This document shows positions 44,243 to 52,722 of a DNA stretch of 52,722 nucleotides, in pieces. The notes beneath the pieces are model-generated. The model made no database searches and was not told the origin of the DNA. It saw only the letters and a list, made by a program, of their open reading frames with translations. The position numbers and the translations under genes are program-made. The DNA is from Asaia bogorensis. GTDB lineage: Bacteria > Pseudomonadota > Alphaproteobacteria > Acetobacterales > Acetobacteraceae. The DNA is taken from positions 1 to 52,722 of the forward strand of contig CALQTN020000028.1 of the NCBI GenBank assembly GCA_943333505.2, written 5' to 3'. The stretch's first letter is position 1; every line of letters starts with the position of its first letter.

Positions 44243-44558
44243 GCGCCAGCGTCAGACTGCGCACAGCGATCACGGGCATCGATCATATCCTTTCGCACCG
44301 TTGCGCCAGCACCGTCAGCCGATTTTATTTTGGCACAAATCCCGCTGAGGCGGCAATGAACTCTCTGTTATGCAGCCAGCGATGCAGGCAATTCTTGACT
44401 TTGCCGCGGTATTTCCAGATATGCGGCGCAGATGTGCGCGCTGCGTGTCCCACGCTGCGTATATCGGCAGATCGCGAACCGGGCATCCGCCCGCACCGTC
44501 AGTGGCCCGACCGGGGCCAGCCCCTGCCAAACTGCGCCTGATCTGAAAGCACTCCCGA

Positions 44559-46271
44559 TTGACCGAAACACCGACCCCAGCCGACGCCGCCCCCGAAATT
44601 GCGGCGGCCGCGATTGTACCCGTCGCGCAAGACGAGTATGACTATCCTGACTACCCCGAGGAACCAGAAGACGCCCCGTTGCCGGAAAATGGCTTTGCGG
44701 CGCTTGGATTATCGGAACCGATCCTGCGTGCCATCCTCGAGAAGGGCTACACCCAGCCCACCCCGATTCAGGAACAGGCGATCCCCTATGTGCTGATGGG
44801 CCGCGACGTTCTTGGTTGCGCCCAGACCGGCACCGGCAAGACCGCCGGTTTCACGCTCCCGATGCTCGACATCCTCGATGGCAGCCGCGCCCGCGCCCGC
44901 ATGCCACGCAGTCTGATTTTGGAACCGACTCGCGAACTGGCCTTGCAGGTCGCGGAGAATTTTGTCGAATACGGCAAATATCTCAAGCTGACCCACGCGC
45001 TGGTGATCGGCGGCGAAAGCATGTCGGATCAGAAGGACATCCTCAATCGCGGCGTCGATGTGCTGATCGCAACGCCCGGTCGGCTGATCGACATGTTCGA
45101 GCGTGGATCGATCCTGCTAACCGACACCCGCGTGCTGGTCATCGACGAAGCCGACCGCATGCTGGACATGGGCTTCATCCCCGATGTCGAGAAAATCGTC
45201 GCACAATTGCCGTCCAACCGGCAGACCCTGTTTTTCTCGGCCACCATGGCGCCGGAAATCCGCCGTCTGGCGGACGCGTTCCTGCAGAACCCCAAGGAAA
45301 TTACGGTTTCCAAGCCGGCGTCGGTCGCCACCACGATCACCGAGGGCATGCTACTGGTCGCCGACCTCGACAAGCGCGAGGCGCTACGCCGGCTGATCCG
45401 GTCGGAAGATGTGCAGAACGCGCTGATCTTCTGCAACCGCAAGGTCGATGTCGATATTCTCTACAAATCGCTCAAGCGCCACGGCTTCAGCGTAGGCGCG
45501 CTGCATGGCGACATGGCCCAGCCGGTGCGGTTTTCCACCTTGGAGAAGTTCAAGGCCGGCGAGATCCGCCTGCTATGCTGCTCGGATGTTGCTGCCCGTG
45601 GGATCGACATTGGCGGGTTGAGCCATGTGTTCAATTTCGACGTGCCGCATCACGCGGAAGACTATGTCCATCGCATCGGCCGTACCGGACGCGCCGGGAA
45701 AGAGGGCCGCGCCTATACGTTCGCAACCCCCGAAGACCGGCTTGCCGCCGAAGCGATCGAAAAGCTCACCGGCCACGCCATCCCGCGCATCGCCATCGAT
45801 GGCCTTGATGCGGTCGAATGGGCTGAGGGCGACGGCCGTCGGCGCGGACGCGGCAAGGCGCCGGTCAAAAGCCGTGAACCCGCCAAGCGGGAACGCACCC
45901 CGCGGGCACCGAAAGCCGAGCCGGTGGTGGTTGAGGCAGCCCCGATCGACGACGCAATCCTGCCGCTGGAAATCGCGACCGAGCCTCCGATCGAAGCCCC
46001 GGCAAAACCCGCACGGCGCGAGCGCACACGGCGTGAACCCAAGGCGCGCGAAGCGGCCGCCCCCAGGGTGGAAGCCGAGCCGGAGCCGCGCCCAGAACCC
46101 CGCCCAGAACCCCGTGCCGAGGAACCGCGCCGCGATGCGCCGCGCCGCTCCTATCGCCGCGATGACGATCTTGGTCCGTCAGTGGTTGGCTTTGGCGCTG
46201 AAACCCCTGCCTTCATGCTGATCGCCGCCCGCCGCAAACGCCCCGAGACCGAGTTGGAGCTTGACGTATGA
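44559..46271 (+). CDS. DEAD-box RNA helicase
   Basis: A 570-residue ATP-dependent RNA helicase. The core carries all motifs: Q motif ([13 protein letters not shown], 64-76), motif I AQTGTGKT (88-95), PTRELA, TPGR, DEAD (196-199), SAT (227-229), [11 protein letters not shown] and HRIGRTGR (371-378). The acidic start and the long basic, Pro/Arg/Glu-rich tail with an imperfect [11 protein letters not shown] repeat are disordered and probably bind RNA. It is RhlE-like by core. The start is TTG at 44559 with no strong ribosome site. Its stop overlaps the next ATG by 4 nt. It probably acts in ribosome assembly or RNA decay. Confidence 0.92.
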   Translation: MTETPTPADAAPEIAAAAIVPVAQDEYDYPDYPEEPEDAPLPENGFAALGLSEPILRAILEKGYTQPTPIQEQAIPYVLMGRDVLGCAQTGTGKTAGFTLPMLDILDGSRARARMPRSLILEPTRELALQVAENFVEYGKYLKLTHALVIGGESMSDQKDILNRGVDVLIATPGRLIDMFERGSILLTDTRVLVIDEADRMLDMGFIPDVEKIVAQLPSNRQTLFFSATMAPEIRRLADAFLQNPKEITVSKPASVATTITEGMLLVADLDKREALRRLIRSEDVQNALIFCNRKVDVDILYKSLKRHGFSVGALHGDMAQPVRFSTLEKFKAGEIRLLCCSDVAARGIDIGGLSHVFNFDVPHHAEDYVHRIGRTGRAGKEGRAYTFATPEDRLAAEAIEKLTGHAIPRIAIDGLDAVEWAEGDGRRRGRGKAPVKSREPAKRERTPRAPKAEPVVVEAAPIDDAILPLEIATEPPIEAPAKPARRERTRREPKAREAAAPRVEAEPEPRPEPRPEPRAEEPRRDAPRRSYRRDDDLGPSVVGFGAETPAFMLIAARRKRPETELELDV

Positions 46272-47479
46272 ACGACGCACCCCCCGCCGCTTCCCGTCGC
46301 GGCAAGCTTGGACCGTTCAACTGGGAAGATCCGTTCTTCCTTGATGACCAACTGACCGAGGACGAACGCGCGATCAAAGAGGCCGCGCATCAATTCTGTC
46401 AGGAAAAGCTGCAACCGCGCGTGCTCGCCGCCTTTCGCAATGAGAGCTTCGACCGCGAAATCATGAACGAGTTCGGCGAGATGGGTTTTCTCGGCGCGAC
46501 GCTTGCCAGCCATGGCTGCGCCGATGTCGGCTATGTCGCCTATGGCTTGATCTCCCGCGAAGTCGAGCGCGTCGATAGCGGCTATCGCAGTGCGTTTTCG
46601 GTGCAGTCGTCGCTGGTTATGTATCCGATCTATGCCTTTGGCTCGGAAGATCAGAAAGACCGGTTTCTACCGAAACTGCGCAGCGGGGAATTCGTCGGCT
46701 GCTTCGGCCTGACCGAACCCGATGGCGGGTCCGATCCCGGCGCGATGCGCGCCACCGCGAAGAAGGTCGATGGCGGCTATCTGGTCAATGCCAACAAGAC
46801 CTGGATTAGCAACGCCCCGATCGCCGATGTGCTGCTGGTGTGGGCCAAGGACGATGCCGGCGACATTCGCGGCTTCATCCTGGAACGCGGCATGAAGGGG
46901 CTGACAACGCCGAAAATCGAGGGCAAATTCAGCCTGCGTGCATCGGTGACCGGCATGATCCTCGCCGATGACGTGTTCGTGCCGGAAGGCAACATGCTTC
47001 CCAAGGTTAAGGGCCTGCGCGGTCCGTTTTCCTGTCTGAACAACGCCCGCTACGGAATTTCCTGGGGCGCGCTGGGCTCAGCGGAATTCTGCTGGATGGC
47101 GGCGCGCGGCTACACCATGGACCGCAAGGTGTTTGGCCGGCCACTCGCCGCCAACCAGTTGGTGCAGAAAAAGCTCGCCGACATGCAGACCGAAATCGCA
47201 CTCGGGCTGCAAGGGGTGCTGAGGCTGGGACGGCTGATGGATGACGGGCGCGCGGCGCCGGAAATGATCAGCCTGTGCAAGCGCAATTCCTGCGGCAAGG
47301 CGTTGGCGATCGCGCGGGAAGCGCGTGACATGCATGGCGGCAACGGCATTGTTGATGAGTACCACGTCATCCGCCACATGATGAATTTGGAAACCGTGAA
47401 CACCTATGAGGGCACGCATGACGTTCATGCGCTGATCCTTGGCCGCGCCATCACCGGCATCGCCGCTTTCGCCAATTGA
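46268..47479 (+). CDS. gcdH: glutaryl-CoA dehydrogenase
   Basis: A 403-residue acyl-CoA dehydrogenase that oxidatively decarboxylates glutaryl-CoA to crotonyl-CoA in lysine, tryptophan and some aromatic degradation. The family hallmarks are clear: [18 protein letters not shown], the [19 protein letters not shown] stretch, [14 protein letters not shown], and the C-terminal [20 protein letters not shown] with catalytic E381. The ATG overlaps the helicase stop (ATGA), and its own TGA overlaps the TTG start of the RNA methyltransferase. It shows no special closeness to the two acyl-CoA dehydrogenases of the catabolic cluster. Confidence 0.92.
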   Translation: MNDAPPAASRRGKLGPFNWEDPFFLDDQLTEDERAIKEAAHQFCQEKLQPRVLAAFRNESFDREIMNEFGEMGFLGATLASHGCADVGYVAYGLISREVERVDSGYRSAFSVQSSLVMYPIYAFGSEDQKDRFLPKLRSGEFVGCFGLTEPDGGSDPGAMRATAKKVDGGYLVNANKTWISNAPIADVLLVWAKDDAGDIRGFILERGMKGLTTPKIEGKFSLRASVTGMILADDVFVPEGNMLPKVKGLRGPFSCLNNARYGISWGALGSAEFCWMAARGYTMDRKVFGRPLAANQLVQKKLADMQTEIALGLQGVLRLGRLMDDGRAAPEMISLCKRNSCGKALAIAREARDMHGGNGIVDEYHVIRHMMNLETVNTYEGTHDVHALILGRAITGIAAFAN

Positions 47480-48750
47480 CCGAACTGCGCATTGACCGGA
47501 TCGGCATAGACGGCGACGGCGTCGGGCATCTGTCCGACGGCAAGCCGGTCTATTTGCCCTTCAGCCTGCCCGGCGAAACCGTCGAGGCAACGCTCACCGA
47601 ACGGCGCGGCCAGGGTTGGACCGGTGACGCGACGATTATCGTCCCAAGCCCCGATCGGGTGGCACCGCCCTGCCCGCATTTTGGCCCGTGCGGCGGCTGT
47701 TCGCTCCAGCATTGGTCAGATACCCGATACGCCGAGTGGAAATCCGGCCTGCTGCTTGCTGCCCTCATCCGCGCCGGCTTCGTTGATGCCGTGGTCGCAC
47801 CTTTGGTCCGTACCCCGCCTGGTGCCCGTCGTCGCATGGAACTGGCGGCGAAGCGCTTGCCCAGCGGCGTGGCACTTGGCCTGCACGTGCGCAACGGCAC
47901 CGCGGTAGTGGACCTCGCCGATTGCGCGGTGCTGCACCCGACGCTTGCCGAACTGGTATCCGGCCTGCGCGATTTACTGCGCGGGCTGTCGGGCTTGAAG
48001 CGCGAAGGCGATGTGCTGGTCAATCTTCTTGACGAAGGCCCGGATATTTTATTGCGCATCGATGGCAATCTGACCACGCCGGATCGCACCAAGCTTGCCG
48101 CCTTTGCCACTGCCTGGGGCGCGCCGCGCATTTCGGTGAGCCGCGACGGCGCCCGCCCGGAAATTGCCGCCCAGGTCCGCCCGGCACGGATGACCTTGTC
48201 CGGCACCGAAATCTCGCCGGCCGCAGGCGCGTTCCTGCAAGCATCGGCTGAAGGTGAAGCCGCCATCATCGCCGCGATGCTGGCCGGGCTGCCCGGCAAA
48301 TTGAGCCGCAAGGCGCAAGTGGCCGAACTTTATTCGGGCTGTGGCAGTCTGACGTTTGCGCTGGCAAAACAGGTCCGGGTGACAGCCTTCGACGGCGACC
48401 TCGACCTAACCACCGCGCTTGCCGGTGGCGCCAACCAGTCCGGCCAGGCCGGACGAATTTCGGTGACCCGGCGTGATCTGACCCGCCAGCCGTTAAGCGC
48501 CAAGGAATTCGCGCCGTTCAAGGCAGTGGTGCTCGACCCGCCGCATGGTGGGGCGGCGGCACAGACCGAGCAGATCGCGGCGTCCGGGATCGCGCGGGTG
48601 ATTTACGTCAGCTGCAATCCGGCAACACTGGAACGCGATGCTTCGGTGCTGCGGACTGCTGGGTATAAGTTGCTGAGCGCGACGCCGATTGATCAGTTTC
48701 TTTGGTCAGCGCGGTTGGAGAGCGTGGTGGTGTTTGAGAAGGTTAAGTAA
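47476..48750 (+). CDS. RlmD/TrmA-type RNA uracil-C5 methyltransferase
   Basis: A 424-residue class-I SAM-dependent methyltransferase of the RumA/TrmA family. An N-terminal TRAM-like domain ([16 protein letters not shown]) is followed by an iron-sulfur cysteine set C66, C72, C75 and C150 ([12 protein letters not shown] ... LADCAVL). The SAM site is [14 protein letters not shown], and the catalytic Cys380 sits in [12 protein letters not shown]. The DPPR motif reads LDPPHGGA. The short form (relatives are often about 430 residues) is typical of alphaproteobacteria. It starts with TTG overlapping the gcdH stop. Confidence 0.88.
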   Translation: MTELRIDRIGIDGDGVGHLSDGKPVYLPFSLPGETVEATLTERRGQGWTGDATIIVPSPDRVAPPCPHFGPCGGCSLQHWSDTRYAEWKSGLLLAALIRAGFVDAVVAPLVRTPPGARRRMELAAKRLPSGVALGLHVRNGTAVVDLADCAVLHPTLAELVSGLRDLLRGLSGLKREGDVLVNLLDEGPDILLRIDGNLTTPDRTKLAAFATAWGAPRISVSRDGARPEIAAQVRPARMTLSGTEISPAAGAFLQASAEGEAAIIAAMLAGLPGKLSRKAQVAELYSGCGSLTFALAKQVRVTAFDGDLDLTTALAGGANQSGQAGRISVTRRDLTRQPLSAKEFAPFKAVVLDPPHGGAAAQTEQIAASGIARVIYVSCNPATLERDASVLRTAGYKLLSATPIDQFLWSARLESVVVFEKVK

Positions 48751-48818
48751 GGCGTTCTTTTTGTGACCGCAAAGAACTTTGTCCATTTCGCTCGGTGCGG
48801 AAGCCAGCGTGCTTGGGG

Positions 48819-49008
48819 CATCCTTACTCGATAGATCTCGTCGAGCGCGGTGTCGCAGCAATCGAGGATGGTCTGTCCCGGCGCAAGGCAGCGGCATTGT
48901 TCAATGTGTCGGTGGCAGTTGGGCGGCCGCAAACCCCGCAAGATCGCCGGTGAGCATTGCATCTGGCTGAGTGAGCACTGCCGGACAGGTGCCTTCACCC
49001 TGCGCAGG
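48819..49008 (+). pseudogene. IS630-family transposase remnant
   Basis: Two frames give adjoining pieces of an IS630-type transposase N-terminus. The first (48819-48954) reads HPYSIDLVERGVAAIEDG then LSRRKAAALFNVSVA, the helix-turn-helix of this family, and stops. From about 48923 another frame reads GGRKPRKIAGEHCIWLSEHC then RTGAFTLR, the next block of the same protein. A frameshift or deletion thus separates them, and the catalytic DDE part is missing altogether. IS630 elements insert at TA, as do the small palindromes of this window. Confidence 0.7.
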
Positions 49009-49221
49009 CGTGCCGGATGGTGGGTTTGCGGTCGTGGCGCTAGGGGAGGCATTTCAGACTTCTGGTGTCGCATTAGAAAACTTTGAGCCTTAGGGTTCAA
49101 GAAAGTCCAAGTCATATTAATTATGAAATTGAAATGTCTATACCTGACCCCGTCTTCCCAAGGGGAAGAAAGATAGATTTCTTTACACGGGTTCGAAACG
49201 ACGACGGAGGTAGCGCCCGGA

Positions 49222-49284
49222 GCACGCCAACGGCAAGGATTGGATAAAAAGTTTTTTTTGGTTCTTTTTGTTCACAAAAAGAAC
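49222..49284 (+). repeat. A/T-rich hairpin repeat, copy E
   Basis: Starts gcacgccaacggcaa (49222-49236), shared with 40621-40635, then aaaaagttttttttgg and a perfect 11-bp inverted repeat gttctttttgt (49261-49271) / acaaaaagaac (49274-49284) with a TC centre. It lies 6 nt past the stop of the minus-strand DUF192 gene. On that strand an A-run, not a T-run, follows the stem, so termination would be bidirectional at best. Confidence 0.7.
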
Positions 49285-49290
49285 TGCTTT

Positions 49291-49773
49291 CTACTTAGAC
49301 CCTGCCTTAAAAATCGGACTTTCTACCAAATCCCCCACCCGAATATCCAACCGCTCCGCCGTTCCCGCCGCCAGTTCTAACGTCGCCCGCACCGGAAACT
49401 TGCCATCGATCGTGGCCAGGCTATGCGGCACGGTGCGCTCGGCGATTGATCTGATCCGGCCATCGGCGGCGATGAACAGCATATCGAGGGAGACCAGGGT
49501 GTTTTTCATCCACATCAGCGACGACCGTTCCGCAGCCCAGTCGAACAACATGCCACCATCGGCCGGCACGTTGGTACGAAACATCAGTCCGATTGTTTGC
49601 TGATCGGGGGCGAGGGCCATTTCGACCATAAAATCATGGCGCTTGCCGTCATGGGTGGTGATGACAAGCTTCTGCTTCGGCAGTTCCGCTTGCGGCCCGG
49701 ATTGGGCCTGCAGCCCGGCGCCAACCAAGAGCATCGCCGCCGCCAGCAGGAAACGGCGATGCAGGTTGGTCAT
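49291..49773 (-). CDS. DUF192 secreted protein
   Basis: A 160-residue protein with an N-terminal signal peptide (RRFLLAAAMLLVGAGLQAQS) and one DUF192 domain: GLMFRTNVPADGGMLFDW, then SLMWMKNTLVSLDMLFI, and AERTVPHSLATI. Family members are small beta-rich periplasmic or outer-layer proteins of unsettled function. The gene start overlaps the argC stop by 4 nt (ATGA), so they form a two-gene operon, an odd pairing with arginine synthesis. Confidence 0.9.
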   Translation of the reverse strand: MTNLHRRFLLAAAMLLVGAGLQAQSGPQAELPKQKLVITTHDGKRHDFMVEMALAPDQQTIGLMFRTNVPADGGMLFDWAAERSSLMWMKNTLVSLDMLFIAADGRIRSIAERTVPHSLATIDGKFPVRATLELAAGTAERLDIRVGDLVESPIFKAGSK

Positions 49774-50723
49774 GCGTCGGCCAGTTCGGGGGCGTAGGCC
49801 GGATGCGGCAGGCCGAGCATGAGGGCGATGTTCTGCACCGCGGCACCGGATGCGCCCTTGCCGAGATTATCGAGCCGGGCGACCAGGATTGCCTGGCGGT
49901 GCTTGTCATTGGCGTAGACGCGTAGCTCTAGCTGGTCGGTGTTGTTGAGGTCTTCGGGTTCCAGCCGGGACTCGGTCCCCGGCATAACCCGAACCAGGAC
50001 GCTGCCGCGAAAATGGGCGGTGAGCACGGCCTGCAGATCGGCGCCGTTCGGTTTGCCAACCAGGGTGTCGAGGTGGAGCGGGACCGAGACCAGCATGCCC
50101 TGGCGGTAATGTCCGACGGCGGGGGCGAAAATCGGCCGACGGGTCAGGCCGCTATAAAGCTGGGTTTCCGGAATGTGCTTGTGTTCGAGGCCGAGGCCGT
50201 AGATCTCGAAGGCGGGGCCGCCGCTGGCGTCATGCGCTTCGATCATCGATTTTCCGCCGCCGGAATAACCCGAGGTGGCGTTGATGGTGATCGGGTAATC
50301 GGCCGGGATGATGCCGGCATCGACCAGCGGGCGGATAAGGGCGATGGCGCCGGTCGGGTAGCAGCCGGGATTGGACACGTTTTGAGCCGCCCGAATGCGC
50401 GCAGTTTGGCCGGGCGCCATTTCGGGGAAGCCGTAGGCCCAGTCGGGGTTGACCCGGAAGGCGGTGCTGGCATCGACGATTTTCGGCGCCTGGGCTCCGA
50501 GGCTGGCGGCGAGCGCGGCTGACTCCTTTGCCGCATCATCCGGCAGGCACAGCACCGCCAGATCGACCTCGGCCATGATTTCGCGACGGGCGCTAGGGTC
50601 CTTGCGGCGATCACCGGTGAGGCTGCGGAGTTCGATGCCCGGAATTGCCAGCAGGCGATCCCGTATGCCGAGGCCGGTGGTCCCGGCTTCACCATCGATA
50701 AACACTGTCGCAAGCTTAGCCAT
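49770..50723 (-). CDS. argC: N-acetyl-gamma-glutamyl-phosphate reductase
   Basis: A 317-residue NADP-dependent reductase that makes N-acetylglutamate semialdehyde, the third step of arginine synthesis. It has the N-terminal FIDGEAGTTGLGI dinucleotide loop, VDASTAFR, the catalytic cysteine motif VSNPGCYPTG (C121) and SGYSGGGKSMIEAH. The short form with FIDGEAGTTG is the type-2 ArgC common in alphaproteobacteria. AAGGAG precedes the ATG by 8 nt. No other arginine genes are in the window. It is divergent from the DMT transporter gene. Confidence 0.95.
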   Translation of the reverse strand: MAKLATVFIDGEAGTTGLGIRDRLLAIPGIELRSLTGDRRKDPSARREIMAEVDLAVLCLPDDAAKESAALAASLGAQAPKIVDASTAFRVNPDWAYGFPEMAPGQTARIRAAQNVSNPGCYPTGAIALIRPLVDAGIIPADYPITINATSGYSGGGKSMIEAHDASGGPAFEIYGLGLEHKHIPETQLYSGLTRRPIFAPAVGHYRQGMLVSVPLHLDTLVGKPNGADLQAVLTAHFRGSVLVRVMPGTESRLEPEDLNNTDQLELRVYANDKHRQAILVARLDNLGKGASGAAVQNIALMLGLPHPAYAPELADA

Positions 50724-50875
50724 CGCCGCATCTCCTTGTTCGGGCGCAGGGTTTCATCCTGGGCCGGCGATGACAAGCATAACAAACTGCGCCCACCCAT
50801 GCACGCTCTCCTGGGTTGTGGGCGACCAACCCGTGCCCCATGCTCAGGGCTACGATTTCCACAAGGATCGAGCGG

Positions 50876-51772
50876 TTGAACGAAGTTACGACCAGAACGT
50901 TATGGGGGCTCGATCGGCGTCTGCTGCTCGGTATATTGTTCATTTGCGGGTCTGGCGTGGTGTTCCCGATCATGAACGGGTTTGCCAAGACGCTCGGCGC
51001 CGAATACCCGTCAATCCAGGTCAGCTGGGCGCGGGCGTTTGGCCATGTGGTTTTTCTGCTCTGTGCTTTTCTGCCGCGACACGGGCTGCAATTGCTGCGG
51101 ACCAAGCGGCCGCTGGCGCAGTTGGCGCGGTCTTCGTTGCTGTTCACCTCCAATTTGTGTTTCTTCTTTGCCATCACCTTCATCCCGATCGCCGAAGCGG
51201 CCTCGATCAGCCAGACCGCGCCGCTGATCATCGCATTGCTCGCTTGGCCGATGCTGGGCGAACGCACCACCTTGCCCCGCGTGGTGGCGCTGCTGGTCGG
51301 GTTTGTTGGTGTGGTGATCGTGATCCGGCCTGGAACGGCGGTGTTTCATTGGGCATCGCTGTTCGTGCTGATCAGCGCGACCTGTTACGGGCTCTACTCG
51401 ATCTTGACACGGCAGATCGCGGCGATCGACAGTCCGGAGACCTCGGCGGTCCTGAGCTCGGTCGTTGGCGCGTTCGTGATGCTGGCGGTGCTGCCGTTCA
51501 TCTGGGTTACCCCGCACGGGTTTGCCACCATCGCGATGTTCTGCAGCATGGGGGTGCTCGGCGCGCTCGGGCATTACTGCGTGGCCAAAGCGCTGAAACT
51601 GGCCCCTGTGAATATTGTCACCCCGTTTCAGTATTTTCAACTGATCGGGTCGGTGATTGTTGGCTATGTCGGGTTCGGCGATCTGCCCGATGCGTTGACC
51701 TGGCTTGGGGCTACGATCATCGTGGCGAGCGGGCTGTGGCTCGGCTGGAGCCAGACCCGGAAGCCGCGTTGA
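50876..51772 (+). CDS. EamA/DMT-family exporter
   Basis: A polytopic membrane protein of about 298 residues with ten predicted helices in two EamA repeats: LLLGILFICGSGVVFPIMNG, AEAASISQTAPLIIALLAWP with MLGERTT, and in the second half VNIVTPFQYFQLIGSVIVGY with FGDLPDALTWLGATIIVAS. These are drug/metabolite or S-adenosylmethionine-carrier-like exporters. I place the start at TTG 50876 with AAGGA upstream, which gives the usual family length; the frame is open to GTG 50816 and includes an ATG at 50840. The substrate is unknown. Confidence 0.85.
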   Translation: MNEVTTRTLWGLDRRLLLGILFICGSGVVFPIMNGFAKTLGAEYPSIQVSWARAFGHVVFLLCAFLPRHGLQLLRTKRPLAQLARSSLLFTSNLCFFFAITFIPIAEAASISQTAPLIIALLAWPMLGERTTLPRVVALLVGFVGVVIVIRPGTAVFHWASLFVLISATCYGLYSILTRQIAAIDSPETSAVLSSVVGAFVMLAVLPFIWVTPHGFATIAMFCSMGVLGALGHYCVAKALKLAPVNIVTPFQYFQLIGSVIVGYVGFGDLPDALTWLGATIIVASGLWLGWSQTRKPR

Positions 51773-51784
51773 AAGTTGGGGCCG

Positions 51785-52537
51785 ATGACAAAGATATTGG
51801 ACGGGAAAATCGCTCTGGTCACCGGCGCTGGTCGTAATATTGGCCGCGCCATTGCCCATCGCCTGGCGGCTGATGGGGCAACCGTGGTGGTCAATGGTCG
51901 GGCGGACCAGGATGCGGTCGAGGCGGTGGTGCGTGAAATTCGCGTCGCCGGCGGCAAAGCGGTTGGCGCGATGGCCGATGTATCGCAGCCCGATCAGGTC
52001 GGCGAGATGATCGCCGAAATTGGCATTAATTTTGGCGGCATCGATATCCTGGTCAGCAATGCCGGGTTGCGGCGGCAGACCAAGTTCCTCGAGATGTCGC
52101 TGGCGGAATGGCGGGAAATTATGTCGGTGGCGCTCGACGGCGCCTTCATTTTGGCGCGCGCCACTGCGCCACTGATGCTGGCCCGCGGCGGCGGCTCGAT
52201 CATCGGGATGTCGGGGATTTCAACCCATGTTGGCACGCCGGAGCGCTGCCACGCCTCGGCGTCCAAGGCGGGGCTTGAGGGGCTGATGCGGGCGCTGGCG
52301 GTGGAATTGGCACCGCACGGGATACGCTGCAATTGCGTAGCACCAGGATCGATTGACACAGTGCGGGGAGCATCGGCTGGGGTTCGGCCTCCAGGTTTGA
52401 CTGGGCGCGGCATTCCGTTCGGACGCCAGGGAACGGTGGATGAAATTGCGTCAGTGGTGCGGATGCTGGCGGGGCCGGAAGGCGGGTATGTTACCGGTCA
52501 GACCATTCATGTGAATGGCGGTGCTTTTTTGACATAG
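51785..52537 (+). CDS. SDR-family protein without the catalytic tyrosine
   Basis: A 250-residue SDR-fold protein: TGAGRNIG (13-20), SNAG (91-94) and a closing VTGQTIHVNGGAFLT. The active site is unusual: where SDRs have Y-x-x-x-K this protein reads A157-SAS-K161 (CHASASKAG). Ser143 or Ser146 and the lysine remain. Related SDRs with the APGSIDTVRGASAG stretch also seem to lack this tyrosine, so it is probably a subfamily trait, not damage. Start ATG at 51785. The stop codon TAG is made by the last sense base context plus the first base of a TA-flanked palindrome (52537-52574). Confidence 0.85.
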   Translation: MTKILDGKIALVTGAGRNIGRAIAHRLAADGATVVVNGRADQDAVEAVVREIRVAGGKAVGAMADVSQPDQVGEMIAEIGINFGGIDILVSNAGLRRQTKFLEMSLAEWREIMSVALDGAFILARATAPLMLARGGGSIIGMSGISTHVGTPERCHASASKAGLEGLMRALAVELAPHGIRCNCVAPGSIDTVRGASAGVRPPGLTGRGIPFGRQGTVDEIASVVRMLAGPEGGYVTGQTIHVNGGAFLT

Positions 52538-52574
52538 AGCGTGATCCGTTGAAGCTGAATCAGCAGACACGCTC
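52537..52574. repeat. 38-bp TA-flanked palindrome
   Basis: A 38-bp imperfect palindrome starting gagcgtgatccgttg and ending agcagacacgctc, flanked by TA at 52535-52536 and 52575-52576. It has exactly the length of the inner palindromes at 360-397 and 43987-44024 and the same gagcgtgat ... cgctc ends, so it is the simple form of the same family. The left TA and the first g supply the SDR gene's TAG stop. Confidence 0.7.
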
Positions 52575-52576
52575 TA

Positions 52577-52722
52577 ACAGGCTGCTGAAGAACCCCACTC
52601 AAGGCCGAAAATCCTCTGCCTGAGCGCCGAATTTCGGTTTCTAGGGCCAACATCAGGCATTTTCAGCATGCCCGAAAGCCACTGGTTGGGCCTTCGGGCA
52701 CGCTGCGGACAGACTCATCCCG
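52577..52722. mobile_element. possible insertion-sequence end at the window edge
   Basis: The text caggctgctgaagaac at 52578-52593, directly after the palindrome, resembles the ends of some IS1182-type elements, which often read ggctgctgaaaaac. The rest up to the window edge has no clear frame. Only one end is visible, so this remains a weak call made from memory. Confidence 0.25.

Larger units (their letters stand above)
43831..44558. other. 728-bp gap with a TA-flanked element
   Basis: This gap follows the efflux operon. It contains the second 100-bp TA-flanked element (43987-44086) and a doubtful small minus-strand frame cut by it. From about 44280 to 44558 I see no gene on either strand; it may be the promoter and long leader of the RNA helicase gene, since DEAD-box helicase genes often have regulated leaders. 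No terminator with a T-run was found after the permease. Confidence 0.5.
48751..49290. other. 540-bp repeat-rich gap
   Basis: No intact gene. It begins with a copy of the A/T-rich hairpin family (48749-48775, aaggcgttctttttgtgacc then caaagaac). It then carries an IS630 transposase remnant (48819-49008) and ends with a fuller copy of the repeat (49222-49284). Between 49009 and 49221 I see nothing recognisable. Confidence 0.6.

Noticed and set aside
44280-44558. A possible riboswitch or cold-shock leader before the RNA helicase
   Set aside because: No known leader motif could be recognised by eye; covariance-model search would be needed before claiming one.

Overview
The window is a GC-rich (about 60 %) bacterial chromosome segment. 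It most likely comes from an alphaproteobacterium, perhaps of the Acetobacteraceae/Rhodospirillales side. The grounds are the codon and base style, the short type-2 ArgC, the many branched-chain-amino-acid-type (Liv/HAAT) ABC transporters, and small palindromes of the form gagcgtgat...cacgctc scattered between genes. The class is fairly safe; the family is a guess.

Layout. 1-3000: a glycosyltransferase-like gene broken by a 100-bp TA-flanked palindromic element, facing an intact TPR plus family-2 glycosyltransferase gene. 3070-8525 (minus): a Liv-type ABC operon (binding protein, livH, a fused livM-livG, livF) ending in a small tyrosine-phosphatase gene. 8667-12546: an Uup-type ABC-F ATPase, a thiamine-diphosphate enzyme and a NIPSNAP protein. 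12682-23578 (plus, one TetR gene on minus): a catabolic cluster of two acyl-CoA dehydrogenases, a crotonase, two acyl-CoA ligases and five SDR dehydrogenases. 23592-34446 (minus): two further complete Liv-type ABC systems, the second with two tandem binding-protein genes. 34723-43830: a four-gene RND efflux operon (outer-membrane lipoprotein, adaptor, two permeases of MdtB/MdtC type). 44559-48750: a tightly overlapping operon of DEAD-box RNA helicase, glutaryl-CoA dehydrogenase and a 23S-type RNA methyltransferase. 48751-49290: a repeat-rich gap with an IS630 transposase remnant. 49291-52537: a DUF192 protein, argC, a DMT exporter and an SDR with no catalytic tyrosine.

How it fits together. 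The most coherent system is the catabolic cluster. Four 16-bp sites of form TCNAAC-N4-GTTNGA lie upstream of its first gene, upstream of the crotonase, between tetR and the divergent ligase gene, and upstream of the nearest Liv operon (28270 to 23592). This looks like one TetR-controlled regulon for uptake, CoA activation and oxidation of a carboxylic acid. No thiolase is present, the crotonase lacks both classical catalytic glutamates, and five SDRs are present. The substrate is therefore not obviously a straight-chain fatty acid, and I cannot name it.

A second theme is small mobile or repeated DNA. There are TA-flanked palindromes (two 100-bp composite copies, one 38-bp copy), a transposase remnant of the IS630 type that also targets TA, and a family of A/T-rich hairpins found between genes, one of which splits the two RND permease genes.
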